A stretch of DNA of 64,000 nucleotides, taken from the NCBI RefSeq assembly GCF_048128805.1, contig NC_136013.1:5628602-5692601 (forward strand), in the 5' to 3' direction. This document shows, one piece after another, positions 48,593 to 64,000 of the stretch. The DNA comes from Centroberyx gerrardi (taxonomy: Eukaryota > Chordata > Actinopteri > Beryciformes > Berycidae). Under the pieces are notes generated by a model that saw only the letters and a list, made by a program, of their open reading frames with translations, was not told the DNA's origin and ran no database searches. Each line of letters begins with the position of its first letter. Within the stretch, counting starts at the first letter, position 1. The translations under genes and the position numbers were made by a program.

Positions 48593-50231
48593 CGTCACGC
48601 CCTCACCCACAGATTGAGTGAAGATGTTTGGGGACAATATAGGATTAGAATAGAGCTACTTCTTGTGTGAATAAATTAACCCATGGGGATGTTTTGTTTC
48701 CAATTCCAAACTAATTTACACCTGCCTCGTAATCACGTGTTAAGACAAAGTGCCTTCACTGGATTACCTGTTTGGGGACTTGAAGATATCGACTGAATGT
48801 ACCGGTCGTCTCGATGTCTTAAAGGAATGTGATTTGAACTGAATCGAATGAATTTTTAAGTAAATACAGCCCCAGTGAACATAACATTTGTACAAATATG
48901 ATGTATTACTGCAAATAGAAATGCTGCGTCAGTCTAGTTACAGTGAAGAGGTGAACAGGGGTTAAAACATTGTTCTGTAATGAGTGTATTTGCATTAAAA
49001 AAAAGATTTCAGACTTCATCTTCGATTTCTCTGGAATTAACATTTGAAAGCACTTAAGGTTTTAAGAGCACTTGCATGAAGCTGAATGTTTCTGGAATCG
49101 ATTACAAAAACAAATGATTGTCATTCTGTGACTGACTAAGTCCTGTAACAGGTGTAATGTAAAAAAAAAAGTAGCCTTCATTAATGCATGCCAGTAATAC
49201 ATAGAGTACATTACGTCCCACTCAGTCGGCCTCCAAAATAAGGACAAAGACTATGACAGAAGAGCTTGAAGTATTGGGTTATGTCACACTTTTTGTTGTT
49301 GTACCATTTTAACAATTTTTGATTTGAAAAGCTAACTAACTACCACTGGTTTGTGTACTTTTCCATTAAAAAATAGCACTTTTTTATGTGAATGTTTCAT
49401 ATTGACTTTACTTCACTGCAATAAATCTTTTTTTGTTGGGTTTTTTTCCACTCTGGTTGAGTAACGGCTACTTGAATTTATTCCCAAACACAGTTTATAG
49501 CGCCGTACATCATCTTGGTTTTTTTTGGACAGAAGCATTGTGTCATGATTTAACAACCGCAGCAGACTGGAACAAGGCAGGAACCACCACCAGCTCACCT
49601 TGAGTCATTCCTGATAACACGCTGCCAAAAGAGGAGGGCAGGCTGGACTCGGCTCGTTGTGTGGGAGCGCCAGCCTGCGCTCGCTGGGCGCGCCTCCTCC
49701 ACCTGAGGAGCTGCCAGCCTCAGCTTACACTTGGTGAATGTGAAAAATATTTCCTGAGGCGTTGCTTGTCTCTACTTGTACTCTCTCTGCCCTTGCTCTC
49801 TGGAGTGGCATACAAAAAATGTAATGGTGAAGAATATGGTCCAATTGTTATGTTTAATAATACAAAGTCCCATAAAAAATATATGAAATACATTTAGTCA
49901 TATACACACATTAATGTATTGCTGTTGTCATGTGAAAACCTCATAACTCCAATCTTGGTGACTTTCATGTGTTAACTTCAATTGAAGGATTATATGTTCC
50001 ACTATGGTTTAAAAAAATGTACAACTGTCAAGCTTTTGAAACACTTTCAAACCTCAACTCAAAAACACAGGGTGGTCAAGCCAGAAACAAGGCTGTTTTT
50101 CAACAACACTTTGATTTAGATTGCATGTGCCCCTCTTTGCTACCACATTCACAGAATGTATGAAATTAATCTTGTTCCAAACTGGTTAAATGTCAGGTCT
50201 GATCTGTAGTTTTTAACTTGAAGCCCCTGCA
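48593..50231. other. Convergent 3' region, galectin-related gene and plek2
   Basis: No gene is supported. AATAAA at about 48670 is a candidate poly(A) signal for the plus-strand gene. TTTATT at about 49477 is a candidate for plek2 on the minus strand. The remainder is AT-rich. Confidence 0.5.
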
Positions 50232-50404
50232 CTATGTCTCCTGTCTGATCGCATCTATCCAGTCCATCTTCTGCTGGTGGGTCGGAGCCTGGATGAAGTA
50301 ATGTGTGTCTGACTGAGTGATGATTTTAAACAGGTTGCCTTGAATGTTGCCTTTCACACCTGTGTGGGAGAGGAAGTAGAGACTGGGTTATAGATAGATA
50401 GATG

Positions 50405-50491
<87 letters not shown>

Positions 50492-50545
50492 TTGTATAAG
50501 TATAAGTTTGTATAAGTAAAAAGTAAAAAAGTAAACTCCAATCTG

Positions 50546-50594
<49 letters not shown>

Positions 50595-50642
50595 TTGTAT
50601 AAGTTTGTATAAGTAAAAAGTAAAAAAGTAAACTCCAATCTG

Positions 50643-50691
<49 letters not shown>

Positions 50692-53600
50692 GCAAAAAGT
50701 AACAAGTATGCACCAAGTAAATCCTTGAAGTGTGCTCAAACACCCAGTGTAACCTCCCTGGATAGATGTTTATCAAAATAAAGTTTGGGACCCAATATGT
50801 TTTACTGGGTTTTCAGTCGGCCCTCATATAACAAAAAGTAGGTCAGTCCCCACATGACATGGGAGTTTTAATGAGCTTGTCTCTCAGGCAGAGACTAAAT
50901 TTCCAGTTTGTGTCCAGTTAAGTTTCAAGGCCTCCAGTCGCCTCATCACACTTTGTCCTACAGTCCAATTAACTGCTTGCAAAGCTTGTTTAGAAATGTT
51001 CACATTGTTTTCTGAGGTCACTCCAAAGCTCCGGCCCCGTCCCAACACTGTTCCCAGCAGCCCCACCTGTACCTGAGGTGGAGACGGAGTGACTCACCTG
51101 AAGGAACTCCGTTATCGTCCAGCGCAGAGACCAGACAGCCGCGGAGGGGGAAGCCGCCTACAGGGCTGATGTCATCCTGACAGGTGACAGGTGAGACGGG
51201 AAGTGGATGAGACAGAACCCAAACAAGTCAAGGAGGGGGGAGGAATTAGTCAGTGAGAATGCTGAGTAATGGCAGCCTTGGAGGGATCGGTGCGCTCACC
51301 TTGGTAGGATCATAGTAGTGGAGGAAAGCAGGTTCTGAGCGCAAAACAAACAGTCGCACCTTCCAGTTCTTCCTGTTGTGCCCCTGTGTTTGAAAAATGT
51401 ATTGAAACATGGATCACACTTTATTTACTCATAATTGTGTGAAAGTAGTCTATAGATAGTCAGTGTCTGGGCTGGGGTTAATCTTTGGGTCGGGGTTAAT
51501 GTTAGAAATAGAGTCAGGTTAGGGTTGGGTTTAGGTTTAAAAATTGGATCAGGTTTAGATTTTGGGTCAGGCTAAGGTCAAGGTTAGGGTTACATAATAA
51601 TAAGAATAAGAATAAGAATGAATTTTATTTATATAGCACCTTTCTTCACAAGGTTACAAGGTGCTGTACAATGAAATGAGAAGAAAAAAATGAGATAAAA
51701 AAAGTAAAACACCAGATACAGATAATAGATAAAGGAATAAAACAAAGGTAAGAGCAAGCAAGGAACTGAAACACACATACACCGAAACAGAAAAACCCCA
51801 CATTACATTAAGATGTTAAAAAGGCCTTTTTATAAAAATATGTTTTTAAAAGAGATTTAAAAGACAACACTGTGTTGGCTGACCTAAGTCTGAACACACA
51901 TAGTCTGAAGAGATGCAGCAAATAGACAAGTGACACTTTCTTAAACATCTACTTCTTGTCACCTGATTAAGTATCAACACTGGACTATATACAAATAAGG
52001 TGTTACCGAAACATGTTGTAAACAAATGAAAGCCACGATAACTGAATATGATTTTCAGCAGCACAGCATACAGTATGTCTTATAGGTTTACCTGTTTAAC
52101 CAGAAAGCCTCTCTTCATCACTTTTCCACTCATCTCCACTGCTGACAGCGACGTCTCCGCCTTCACGCTGCCTCTCTTCTTAAAGCTCTCAGGCTGTGAT
52201 GAGACATGGAAACGCTGTAAACATTAACAGCCGAGCAGCACTCGAACCTCCTGTCTGCCTTCTCAGATGGGAAAATAAATGGATAAACACTGAACATCCA
52301 GCGTGGACTGATTACCTATAGTCCTGTCTGAGAGAAGAACATTTTTACATTTGAAGAGTTGCATTCTAAACTTCTATATATCCATTTTGGAAAGATGTTG
52401 CTACCTGAAATTCATCAAGCATGATTTGAAAAACATATATGATTCTGTCTGTAAAAAAATGAACTACTTTATAAGCAAATGTCTTAAGATGACTCCTAAT
52501 TTCAATATCATTATTACTGCACAGTAGGCATTTTATTTTAATAGGTGACTCCACTTTTACCATGTGATAAGTGTTGTCGTCTGCTGTAAGTTTTTAAGCT
52601 GCAAAACAAATTGCCTCAATGAGGACAGTCAAGTTTTCTATTCTATTCTATTCTATTCTTCAATACTAACCCATAATGTGCTTAACGTTCATGCCAGCAG
52701 AGAGTGGGTGTTATTTCTTTTAAATGGTGGATATCTCGTTTTGAAACAAACCTCTTTGGATCAAAAAAGCAACTTACAATGATTCAGCAGCAGAGAAAGC
52801 TTATTATAAACAAAATAAGAGGAGCACTGGTACTCACAAAGCTGTAGAGTGCAGTGGAGTCGTCCATGAACTGCTCGGTGAGGCCGGCGGTGCGGAGCGC
52901 CTCCACGCTCCGCAGCCCCACGGTCCGCAGGAAGCCTTCCTCCAGCAGAGCGGAGGCCAGCGTCACCGCCTCCACCCGGCTCAGAGCCAGCTCCATGAAC
53001 ACCAGCCAGTCCACCACCGCCGAGCCTGCATGGACACACACATGTACACACAGACATATACACAGACATATAACAGGCATATACATGGACATATACACAA
53101 ATACACAGATGTAGTACATACACATATGCACAGACATATAACAGACATATACATGGACATATACAGAGATATATACACATATACACACGTGTAACATAGA
53201 TATAGACACACACATAAAAACAGAGAGAGAAACAGAGCAATATCAGAGACTTTGGCTTCATTATCACTGTGGTTTCATGAGCATCCAAAGTGCAGGGAGC
53301 CTAGACAGTAATCCAGAAGAACCATAAACCCATCCTATAAATCTATAGACAATGAGGAGGATGCAATTCCTAATTTATGTTTACAAGCAAATGCCATCCC
53401 AGGTCATCTTGTAGCTCGAGTGTAAAATACATGAAACATACAGACTTCCATGATTTTCCTAGTTTGAGTTTGGAGCTTTCAGTTCAGTCAAATCAGGAAG
53501 TTAATTTTCCTTAAAAGCTTTTTTTCCCCCCCTCATTTTCTTCTATAAATTCAATCCACAATGACATACTGAAGATAAAAGAGACAAAGGCTCACCTGAG

Positions 53601-56056
53601 AAGCAGTTGCTGTAAGTGCTGCCCTGCTCCACATGGTTGGTCAGCTTGATCCCGCTGTGGACGTCGTACATGGAGTCCAACACCTTGCTGCAAGACAGAG
53701 AGAGAGAGAGAGAGAGAGGGATAGAGAGAGTTAGAGAAAACAGAGACATAGAGACAGAGACAAAAAGCAGTGAGACAGTGAACGCACCACAAGGTTTAAA
53801 TCATGGATAATGCTGTAAAGTCTGTGGGAGAGTCTTTGTTTACATGTGTACTGTGTGTTGTAGACAGGCTTACCTCAGATCGATGTTGTGTAACTGGGAT
53901 CCAGCAGGGTCTTGCTGGCTGGTTGCCTCCCCGCCGTCCGCCATCCGCAGCTTCTCCACCGCAGCAGTGATGTCAGCAGCCCACTCATCTCTCTCTTCCC
54001 GGGAACAAGCCTCCAGGAAATGCTCCACGCAAGACTTCGTCTTCAGCTTGAAGACCAGCTGGCAACAGAACAGAGAGGAGATCGTTATTTATATGGAATC
54101 GTGGTTAGTGTTCAGAGGAAAGTGCCGGAGGGTTTGAAAAGAATATGCAGAAAATATCCAATTGCACTTCACAGTCGGCGGGTGCAGAGATCAGGTCCCA
54201 ACAAAACAGCACCCTGAGGCCATGAACTGTCTGAACAGGTGAGAGAGGTGTGAAAAAGATCAGAGAGGTAAAGCCACACCTTCAGCGTGGTTCAGCTCCT
54301 AACAATAAAATCTAAAGAAAGGAAACACTGAATGGAAATTTTGCACCCAAAGTTATAGACCAGTGGTTCTCAACGTGGGGTCCGGGGACCACCAGGGGTC
54401 CTTGAGGGGGTTCCAGAGGGTCCCCAGCAAATTGATGAATTGTTAAACTTCAGCATTGTTTTATTTACAAGAAGTTAACAGAATTAGAGAATGTAGAAGA
54501 ATGACTGTTTTGATCATAGTTTCACTGTTATCTCTCTACCTACAATACAGACAGTCATGGAATTCTAACCCTAACCAAAATCATATCTAACAATAAAAAT
54601 ATTCCCAGATTTGGGTTCGAGAGACAAAATCTCATCAAACGGGGGTCCGTGGCCCTGATGTGGACTAAATTAGGGGTCCTTGATATGAAAAAGGTTGAGA
54701 ATCACTGTTATTGCGGTGCCATGAGATGGTGCAATGGGAATTTTGAAGCTGGATGTTATTTAATTGCTATGTTTTTAATTAGAACTGAAACTATAGAATC
54801 TTTTTGCTTTAATGATGAAAAATTGTTTTCGTCATTTCTCCCTTTTTCTTCTATGACAGTTCATTGCATCTTTTGGCCTTTTATAGATCTAACTCCTGAT
54901 TTCATAAAAGAAAACATTGGACTGTTAAAGTCTTGTGTTGAAATGCTTTGAATAGCTATTTGCAGTTTAAAAGTCAATCCATATTGCTGCAATTTGAATG
55001 CTACACAACACTTCAAAGAACACTTTAGCTATGAACATGAAGAACATGCTTGAATGTGCAAGTGTTGGATGAGGAGACTTTCCAACATCAGTCATCTGAA
55101 CACTTGAAACAAACTTGCATGCTTCTTCTTCTTCTTCTGAAATCTTCATTGCAATTTCTATGTCAGGAATAACTCACCGGCCGATTATCGTACTCCAGAA
55201 AAGGACAGGTGATCACACAGTCCTTCAGCAGGATTCTCCCACGCTGACAAGAGTCCCGTTTGCCCCCCTCAAATTTATAATACAGCAGCTTGTCTGGCAT
55301 CAGCACAAACCAGCGGGCCTTCCAGTTGTGGACAAGATGACCCTGTAAAAATATGATGTAGATAGACAGAAAGTAGGTCCAGTCAGTGATTATTATAAGG
55401 CAAACAAGCATCAATATAAAAAAAATCAATAATATTTTCAGGAAAGGATTCATTCATACTTTTTCCCTTAAGTTTTATACTTTCTGTGATGTGAAACCAG
55501 TGGTTCTCAACGTGGGGTCCAGGGACCACCTGGGGTCCTTGAGGAGGTTCCAGGGGGTCCCCAGCAAATTGATTAATTGTTAAACTTCACCATTATTTAA
55601 TTTACAAGAAGTTAACACAATTACAGAATGTAGAACAATGACTATTTTGATCATATCTTCACTGTTATCTCTCTTCCTAGAATACATATAGTCATGGAAT
55701 TCTGGAGAAAATCACATCTAACAACATAAATATTCTCAGATTTGGGTCCGAGAGACAAAATCTCATCAAACGGGGATCCGTGGCCCTAATGAGGACTAAA
55801 TTAGGGGTCCTCGGTATGAAAAACATTGAGAATCACTACTGTATCACTACTGTATGGATTCACATCATAAAGATTCATGTCAGGCCTAAAATGTGTATAA
55901 ACCCTTAAAATAAACTGAGTCCCTCAATACATGCCACACAGAATCAGTGTCATTAGTAATACAGTTTTTGTATTAATACACAAATTTCTCATACAAGTTT
56001 CTTACCCTTTTCACCAGGAATCCTTCTCTCAGAATTGTCTTCTTGTCTTTATCCAT
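50232..56056 (-). CDS. plek2: Pleckstrin-2 (complete)
   Basis: Phosphoinositide-binding adaptor linked to actin remodelling, cell spreading and erythroid maturation (family knowledge). Nine exons: 56056-56006, 55342-55178, 54058-53874, 53687-53596, 53025-52838, 52193-52092, 51383-51300, 51176-51098, 50359-50232 (TAG). All phases match; 357 residues against about 353 in human. Domains: PH1 at about 8-105 (GHLVHNWKARWFVL, DNRPLVFKLKT), DEP at about 135-225 (VVDWLVF, VEAVTLASALLEEGFLRTVG, AEQ-type TEQFMDDSTALYSF), PH2 at about 250-355 (GHNRKNWKVRLFVLR, AFLHYYDPTK, HYFIQAPT). Residue choices follow PLEK2 rather than PLEK (GGKRDSCQRGRILL; VEQGSTY). The start ATG begins MDKDKKTILREGFLVKR. It is convergent with the galectin-related gene. 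Confidence 0.96.
50391..50692 (+). repeat. GATA arrays interleaved with a repeated spacer
   Basis: Three (GATA)n blocks (about 50391-50490, 50547-50593, 50643-50691) alternate with a nearly identical spacer containing tttgtataag and aaaaagtaaactccaatctgta. The whole is a higher-order tandem unit of about 100 bp in plek2 intron 8. Confidence 0.9.
51466..51592 (+). repeat. Degenerate G-rich, GGGTTAG-like tract
   Basis: Repeated ggttaggg, gggtcaggt and ggtttagg words in plek2 intron 6. The copies are too irregular to call telomeric. Confidence 0.6.
51597..51690 (+). repeat. Retroposon tail with (AATAAG)n
   Basis: Short aataag run followed by 'attttatttatatagcacctttc', a common fish retroposon end. 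Confidence 0.5.
52637..52659 (+). repeat. (TTCTA)n microsatellite
   Basis: About five copies of ttcta in plek2 intron 5. Confidence 0.9.
53033..53215 (+). repeat. Degenerate minisatellite of acatata/gacata words
   Basis: A unit containing cagacatataaca(g)gcatatacatggacatatac appears at about 53061 and again at about 53132. It directly follows, on the plus strand, plek2 exon 5. Apparent long frames through it are artefacts. Confidence 0.8.
53695..53718 (+). repeat. (GA)n microsatellite at the acceptor of plek2 exon 4
   Basis: On the coding strand it is a (CT)n run just before GTCTTGCAG and serves as the polypyrimidine tract of exon 4. Confidence 0.9.
54361..54707 (+). mobile_element. hAT-like MITE family A, copy 2
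   Basis: Starts cagtggttctcaacg and ends ggttgagaatcactg; body as at 15992. Flanks ttatagac and ttattgcg match poorly. It lies in plek2 intron 2. Confidence 0.85.
55498..55838 (+). mobile_element. hAT-like MITE family A, copy 3
   Basis: Starts cagtggttctcaacg and ends attgagaatcacta; the right end is slightly altered. It lies in plek2 intron 1, in the same orientation and only 0.8 kb from copy 2. Confidence 0.8.
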
Positions 56057-56309
56057 ACTGCTCAGTGTGATCTTGCCTAGTGCTTCGCCTGTTCTTACCT
56101 GCTCAGGTTTTAAGTGTAGTTTTTTTTTTCTTTGCTAACCAAATGCGTCACCCTGTTCACACCCACTCACACACCCACACACCCACACATACACACATTG
56201 CTCAATCCTGTGGTGATCCTGTAATTCCTGCCCACTGTCACATGAGGGTGCACTGACTCCTTTAGAGGATCAGCATGGATTCATTCATCATGTGTTTTGT
56301 GTTTGGTTT

Positions 56310-56313
56310 TTTT

Positions 56314-56361
<48 letters not shown>
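56310..56361 (+). repeat. (TG)n(AG)n compound microsatellite
   Basis: TG run followed at once by an AG run, about 250 bp upstream of the plek2 start codon. Confidence 0.95.
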
Positions 56362-56366
<5 letters not shown>

Positions 56367-56480
56367 TGTTTGTGTCTTTGTGAGTGTATGTGTCAGTGTG
56401 TATGTTTATGTGCATGTTACATTACTTTTAAACATACTCATGCACACACACACAGATGTGCATGTGTAGGAGAGAGAAAG

Positions 56481-56485
<5 letters not shown>

Positions 56486-56512
<27 letters not shown>
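56486..56512 (+). repeat. (AG)n microsatellite
   Basis: Uninterrupted AG run upstream of plek2. Confidence 0.95.
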
Positions 56513-56518
<6 letters not shown>

Positions 56519-57487
56519 AAACAAAAACAAAGGGCAGGAGTGCTGCTGTTCCCTGATGAAGTCCAGACTGTTTTTCCCATGTGAAATAAAGGCATTTTAA
56601 TTTTTGCAATGAGACTGAGTGCCACACACACGCACATACACACACAAACACACACAGATGTGCATGTCTAGGAGAGCGACAAAGAGAGAGAGACAGAGAA
56701 TAAGCTCTTCAAAACCCCAGAGGAGTATTTCACCCCATGATGACTAGGCTCTCCATTAATTTCAGTATGTGAAGAATTCAGATCCTGGAGATGAAGCTGT
56801 AGGGAACGAGCTCAAGACAGACGAGAGAATACTTATCCCGTTTTGATGAAAAAGCAGCAGCTGGTGGGCGACTGCGGCCCGGCTCGTCTGCAGCAGCTGT
56901 GTCCAATAGGAGGACAGCTGGGTACAAGTCTCCTTCAAGTGTTGATTCCTCCAAATTGCATATGATAGTATATCTGGAAAACAAGATTACAAGCCTACTT
57001 GTGCCTACAAACAGCGTTGTTATTGAAATCCCTGCATCTGCAACCACATGTTAACCACATGTAGCCCTGCTGGCCCTTTTTGAAACATTTCGCCTGTGTT
57101 CTCTCTGCTTCATGTGCCTCTCTGCTTCCTACTGACTCACTGAGGAAAGAAGAGAAAATGCCAAAGGAAGTGCACAGCCCTTTCCTTTAATAAATGAGTT
57201 TATGAGAAACTGCAGCTTCTACCTCTCTCTCTACTAATCTACTCTCAATATGTTAAATGAATTCATACTTCATTAGTCAACTTATAGTGAGTCAGGTGTT
57301 CTTAAGTGCCAAGGTGTGCCTTGGTGTGCCTTATAACTTCAGGTTTAGGCTTGAAGTTTAACAAAATGATTGCATTTACTTCATTGTTTGATGCTTTGAA
57401 GAAGGTCTATGACCGAAATGTCGCTACATTAAATTGTGATTTGCAAGTGGATGGTGTGCGGGAGCCTTATATATTTTTGTGTTGCTT

Positions 57488-57800
57488 TTCTGAATGAGAA
57501 AGGGCAATACCAGCATTGTTTACATGCTGTTGCTGTCCTCTTATCACCAAAATGTTACATTTCAGGATTTAAGAGAAACTGCTTGATGCTCTGTGACATT
57601 TTCAAATGATTCATAGGAATTGTCTTTGTTGTTTTGGGTTGTGAACTACTGCAGTACCTCCTTGCAAATATCCTCTTCTAGGATACTGGTCCATGCTGGC
57701 CTGAATGAGAAAGGGCAATAACAGCATTGTTTACATGCTGTTGCTGTCCTCTTATCACCAAAATATTACATTTCAGGATTTAAGAGAAACTGCTTGACGG
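57488..57800 (+). repeat. Direct duplication of about 105 bp
   Basis: Segment 57488-57592 (tgaatgagaaagggcaata...taagagaaactgcttga) recurs at 57702-57798 with very few changes. The spacing is about 213 bp. Confidence 0.9.
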
Positions 57801-60172
57801 TCATGCATTTTTCAGTTCATCCAATGGGTTTTGGAAGTTGTTTCATAAGCCGAAGGGTAGTTGAACTTCATGCAATCCTTCCAATGAAACATGAAAATCA
57901 CCAAATTAGGAGTTACGAGGTTTTCATATGACAACAGCAACATGAGTCCTATAGCACTCCAGGACTCCTTTAAACTCTCCAGTGTCTCCAAGGTGAAGGA
58001 ACTTGCTCGTACAAGCGTGACGTAGGCTATAAGACAACTGGCATTTGTAGCAGAGTCAGTATGGCAACCAGCCAAATGAATGTAAAGTGAAGAATCTGTT
58101 AAACACACAGCAGAACAATAACCCATCTCTACAGAGAGAGCCCACTTGTGGGACTCAAGCAGCCCTCTTGAGTCAAACACCCTCCTAGAGCCGGGTGTTA
58201 AGTCGAGTCACTGGATAAGGTGTGTCTGGAATGCCCTCTGTTTGTCTAACCATTAACCATAAATCAAACATTAATTACGTAAAGAAAAGATGGCGGTGAT
58301 TCGGCACCCCAGGATACGGAGGGCCTTGACGCAGGTCGGATCACGTGGAGCGGCCTGTCGTCCGGGTCGCACACACTTGACACGCAAACACTCGCTGCGC
58401 TCTGTTTTCTTGGTCCACAGACTTATTGTTCGCTGGGTGTGTGTTTGTGTGTCCACGTCCACAGCTGGTTACACACAGCTAGTCACTGGTCAGTCTCACA
58501 CTTTATGAGCTCTCAGACTAAAACCCAGAGAGAGATTTCCCTTTTTTAATGATGGGACTGAAGGGTTTCATTCCAAAATTGTATATATTCTCTTTAGAAA
58601 ATAATATTACTTAATGTTCAATGTTCAGTATTTGAATAGCACAGATGGTTACATGCTCCAAAATGATGCTGTTTTGTAAGTCTGGCAACTTCAACAATAG
58701 TCAATAGAAACTTTTGTTTTTAATGCCAGTAAACATTCTGTAATTGCAGGTGTCACATTTTCCAAATGGTGGATTTGACATTTTGGAATGAAACCCTTCA
58801 ATTTTTCAAAGTGCTGCAGTTGAGAGGAAGTTGTTTTGATTTCTACACAAACAGAGAAATGTTCTTTTCTATACTCAAATGTCTTTGGGGTAGAAATAGA
58901 TTGCCCCATAAATTGCCTTTGTAATAAAAAAAAAACTGAAATTGAAACTGAAAAAACAGGATGAATCAGAGAAAAGAAGTCAGGTCGGTGGTTTCTGATT
59001 CTCTTGTTGTTTGCCGGAGGATTTTTCAGTCGGTCGTGACTTCAGTAAAAGATGACGCTTTATGGCTGTTGACCTATTTAACAGCCACTGTAGACGGACC
59101 TGGATCAGATGTAATGTACATGCTGAAGACCTTGACCTGCTTTCTCTCCCTGTGCTGCTTCATCACTCCAAACTCACCACAAACCAAACACAGACACAAA
59201 AAACAAGAAGACCAAAGCATTCCTCACCTTTAAATAAAAATCCCTTCATTATTGTATAAGGTAGAACACTTTGGTCCTCTTATTTTTGTTTTATTTTATT
59301 GAAAACCAAAGGGCACCTACAGATTACTACTTCAATATTTTATTTCATTTGTATTCCATTAACACTCTCTTCTCTTCTTTCTTTTAATAAACATACATTT
59401 GACATTCCAAAAGACACCTAGTTTTAATCAAACTAACCTTACAGTATAGCAATACATTAAATACATTAAAAAAAATTAAAGTGCTTTTATCAAAAGCCTG
59501 CAGCTAGGGTTTGATACTCTATGTGCTGATGTATTGTACAGTAACATGTGATCCTCGGGTTAAATAAGAGACAAAAAAAATAAACTTATTTCTCCAAAAT
59601 TCACCATATAGGAAATTAAGAGGGGTTGTATTTACAGACTGATAACCATGATTTCTTTTTTAAATTATACAATGGGTTTGAATGGTTTACATTGCATCTA
59701 TGGCCATGCAATTTACTCTGCATGTACTGAACCATGTAAACTTTCAATTCAACTGAAAAACAAAAGCAGTGTTATACACAAGGCAAGTGACATACAAAAT
59801 GCAACATTATATACAGTACAGTAGTTATATACTACACGCCTACATTTTTGTTAGTTAAGCAAATACCATACTTCTTAAAAAAACGACTTAATTCTGTCTA
59901 CTGAATCACATAAAAACCACATATAAACTCTTTCAGCACATATATTTTGTTCGATCTACCATCATAATATAAACTTCTGCGTCTGAACTGTCTCCGTGGA
60001 AATTTGGTCTCCCGGGGCGTTCAGAGCATGTTCAGTATTTTACAATCCCCCCATACAGGACTGTGCCCAGCCAACTGGAAAAGCAAGCAGGCACAGCTGG
60101 ACCTGCAGCAACAAATGCATTAACTCCAGCGCTTCTGAGTGGATTCGGAAGTTGAAAAGGAGAAGAAGTAAT

Positions 60173-64000
<3,828 letters not shown>

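Larger units (their letters stand above)
56057..60172. other. Intergenic region plek2 / tc2n
   Basis: No gene is supported. The left end should hold the plek2 promoter. TG, GA and CA microsatellites lie at 56310-56361 and 56486-56513. A direct duplication is at 57488 and 57700. The right end, from about 59280, is AT-rich and probably the tc2n 3' UTR. Confidence 0.55.

Noticed and set aside
50391-50692. Regular repeat-spacer pattern resembling a CRISPR array
   Set aside because: The repeats are plain GATA, the spacers are identical rather than unique, and the genome is a vertebrate's.
50326-50776. Long open frames (IYLSIYLSIYL) across the GATA arrays
   Set aside because: They are translations of a simple tetranucleotide repeat in a plek2 intron, with no start context or family similarity.
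51466-51592. Interstitial telomere-like sequence
   Set aside because: GGTTAGGG words occur but are irregular and mixed with GGGTCAGG; too degenerate to call.
52761-53288. Cys/Val/Tyr-rich frame of 175 residues around plek2 exon 5
   Set aside because: Outside 52838-53025 it is a read-through of the acatata minisatellite.

Overview
The window is vertebrate nuclear DNA, almost certainly from a ray-finned fish and probably a spiny-rayed (percomorph-like) teleost. Its genes have many small exons with GT-AG junctions. The proteins are close to vertebrate families. The introns are compact, and the spaces are full of teleost-type non-autonomous DNA transposons (hAT-like and Tc1-like MITEs), tRNA-derived SINE pieces and microsatellites. 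I see no prokaryotic operon, CRISPR array, virus or toxin gene. Exon junctions were rebuilt by hand from splice signals, reading frame and family similarity. Comparisons with human proteins are from memory, not from an alignment.

Layout. (1) 158-5061, + strand: the last six exons of an RDH12-type retinol dehydrogenase; the first coding exon lies left of the window. (2) 5062-9790: 3' ends and repeats between two convergent genes. (3) 9791-42660, - strand: a complete zfyve26 (spastizin) gene with 42 coding exons that join in one open frame of 7851 nt (2616 residues), plus a likely 5' untranslated exon near 43.3 kb. (4) 44959-48592, + strand: a small galectin-related (LGALSL-like) gene with four exons and 145 residues. 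(5) 50232-56056, - strand: a complete pleckstrin-2 gene with nine exons and 357 residues (PH-DEP-PH). (6) 56057-60172: intergenic DNA with repeats. (7) 60173-61912, - strand: the last three exons of a C2-domain gene, most likely tc2n; the rest lies beyond the right edge.

The genes do not form a pathway. RDH12 acts in retinoid metabolism, spastizin in PI3P-dependent lysosome and autophagy traffic, and pleckstrin-2 in phosphoinositide and actin signalling. The LGALSL-like protein probably no longer binds sugar. The order rdh12-zfyve26 matches human 14q24, where PLEK2 also lies. The LGALSL-like gene beside plek2 mirrors the human 2p region that carries LGALSL and PLEK, which suggests an old duplicated block.

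I found no new biochemical system. The notable signals are a pure CAG run coding Q11 in spastizin, seven splice donors with C at +3 in the same gene, microsatellites lying directly in splice sites, large hairpin-forming elements (a 315-bp palindrome and an approximately 88-bp inverted repeat), and several MITEs with intact 8-bp target duplications.
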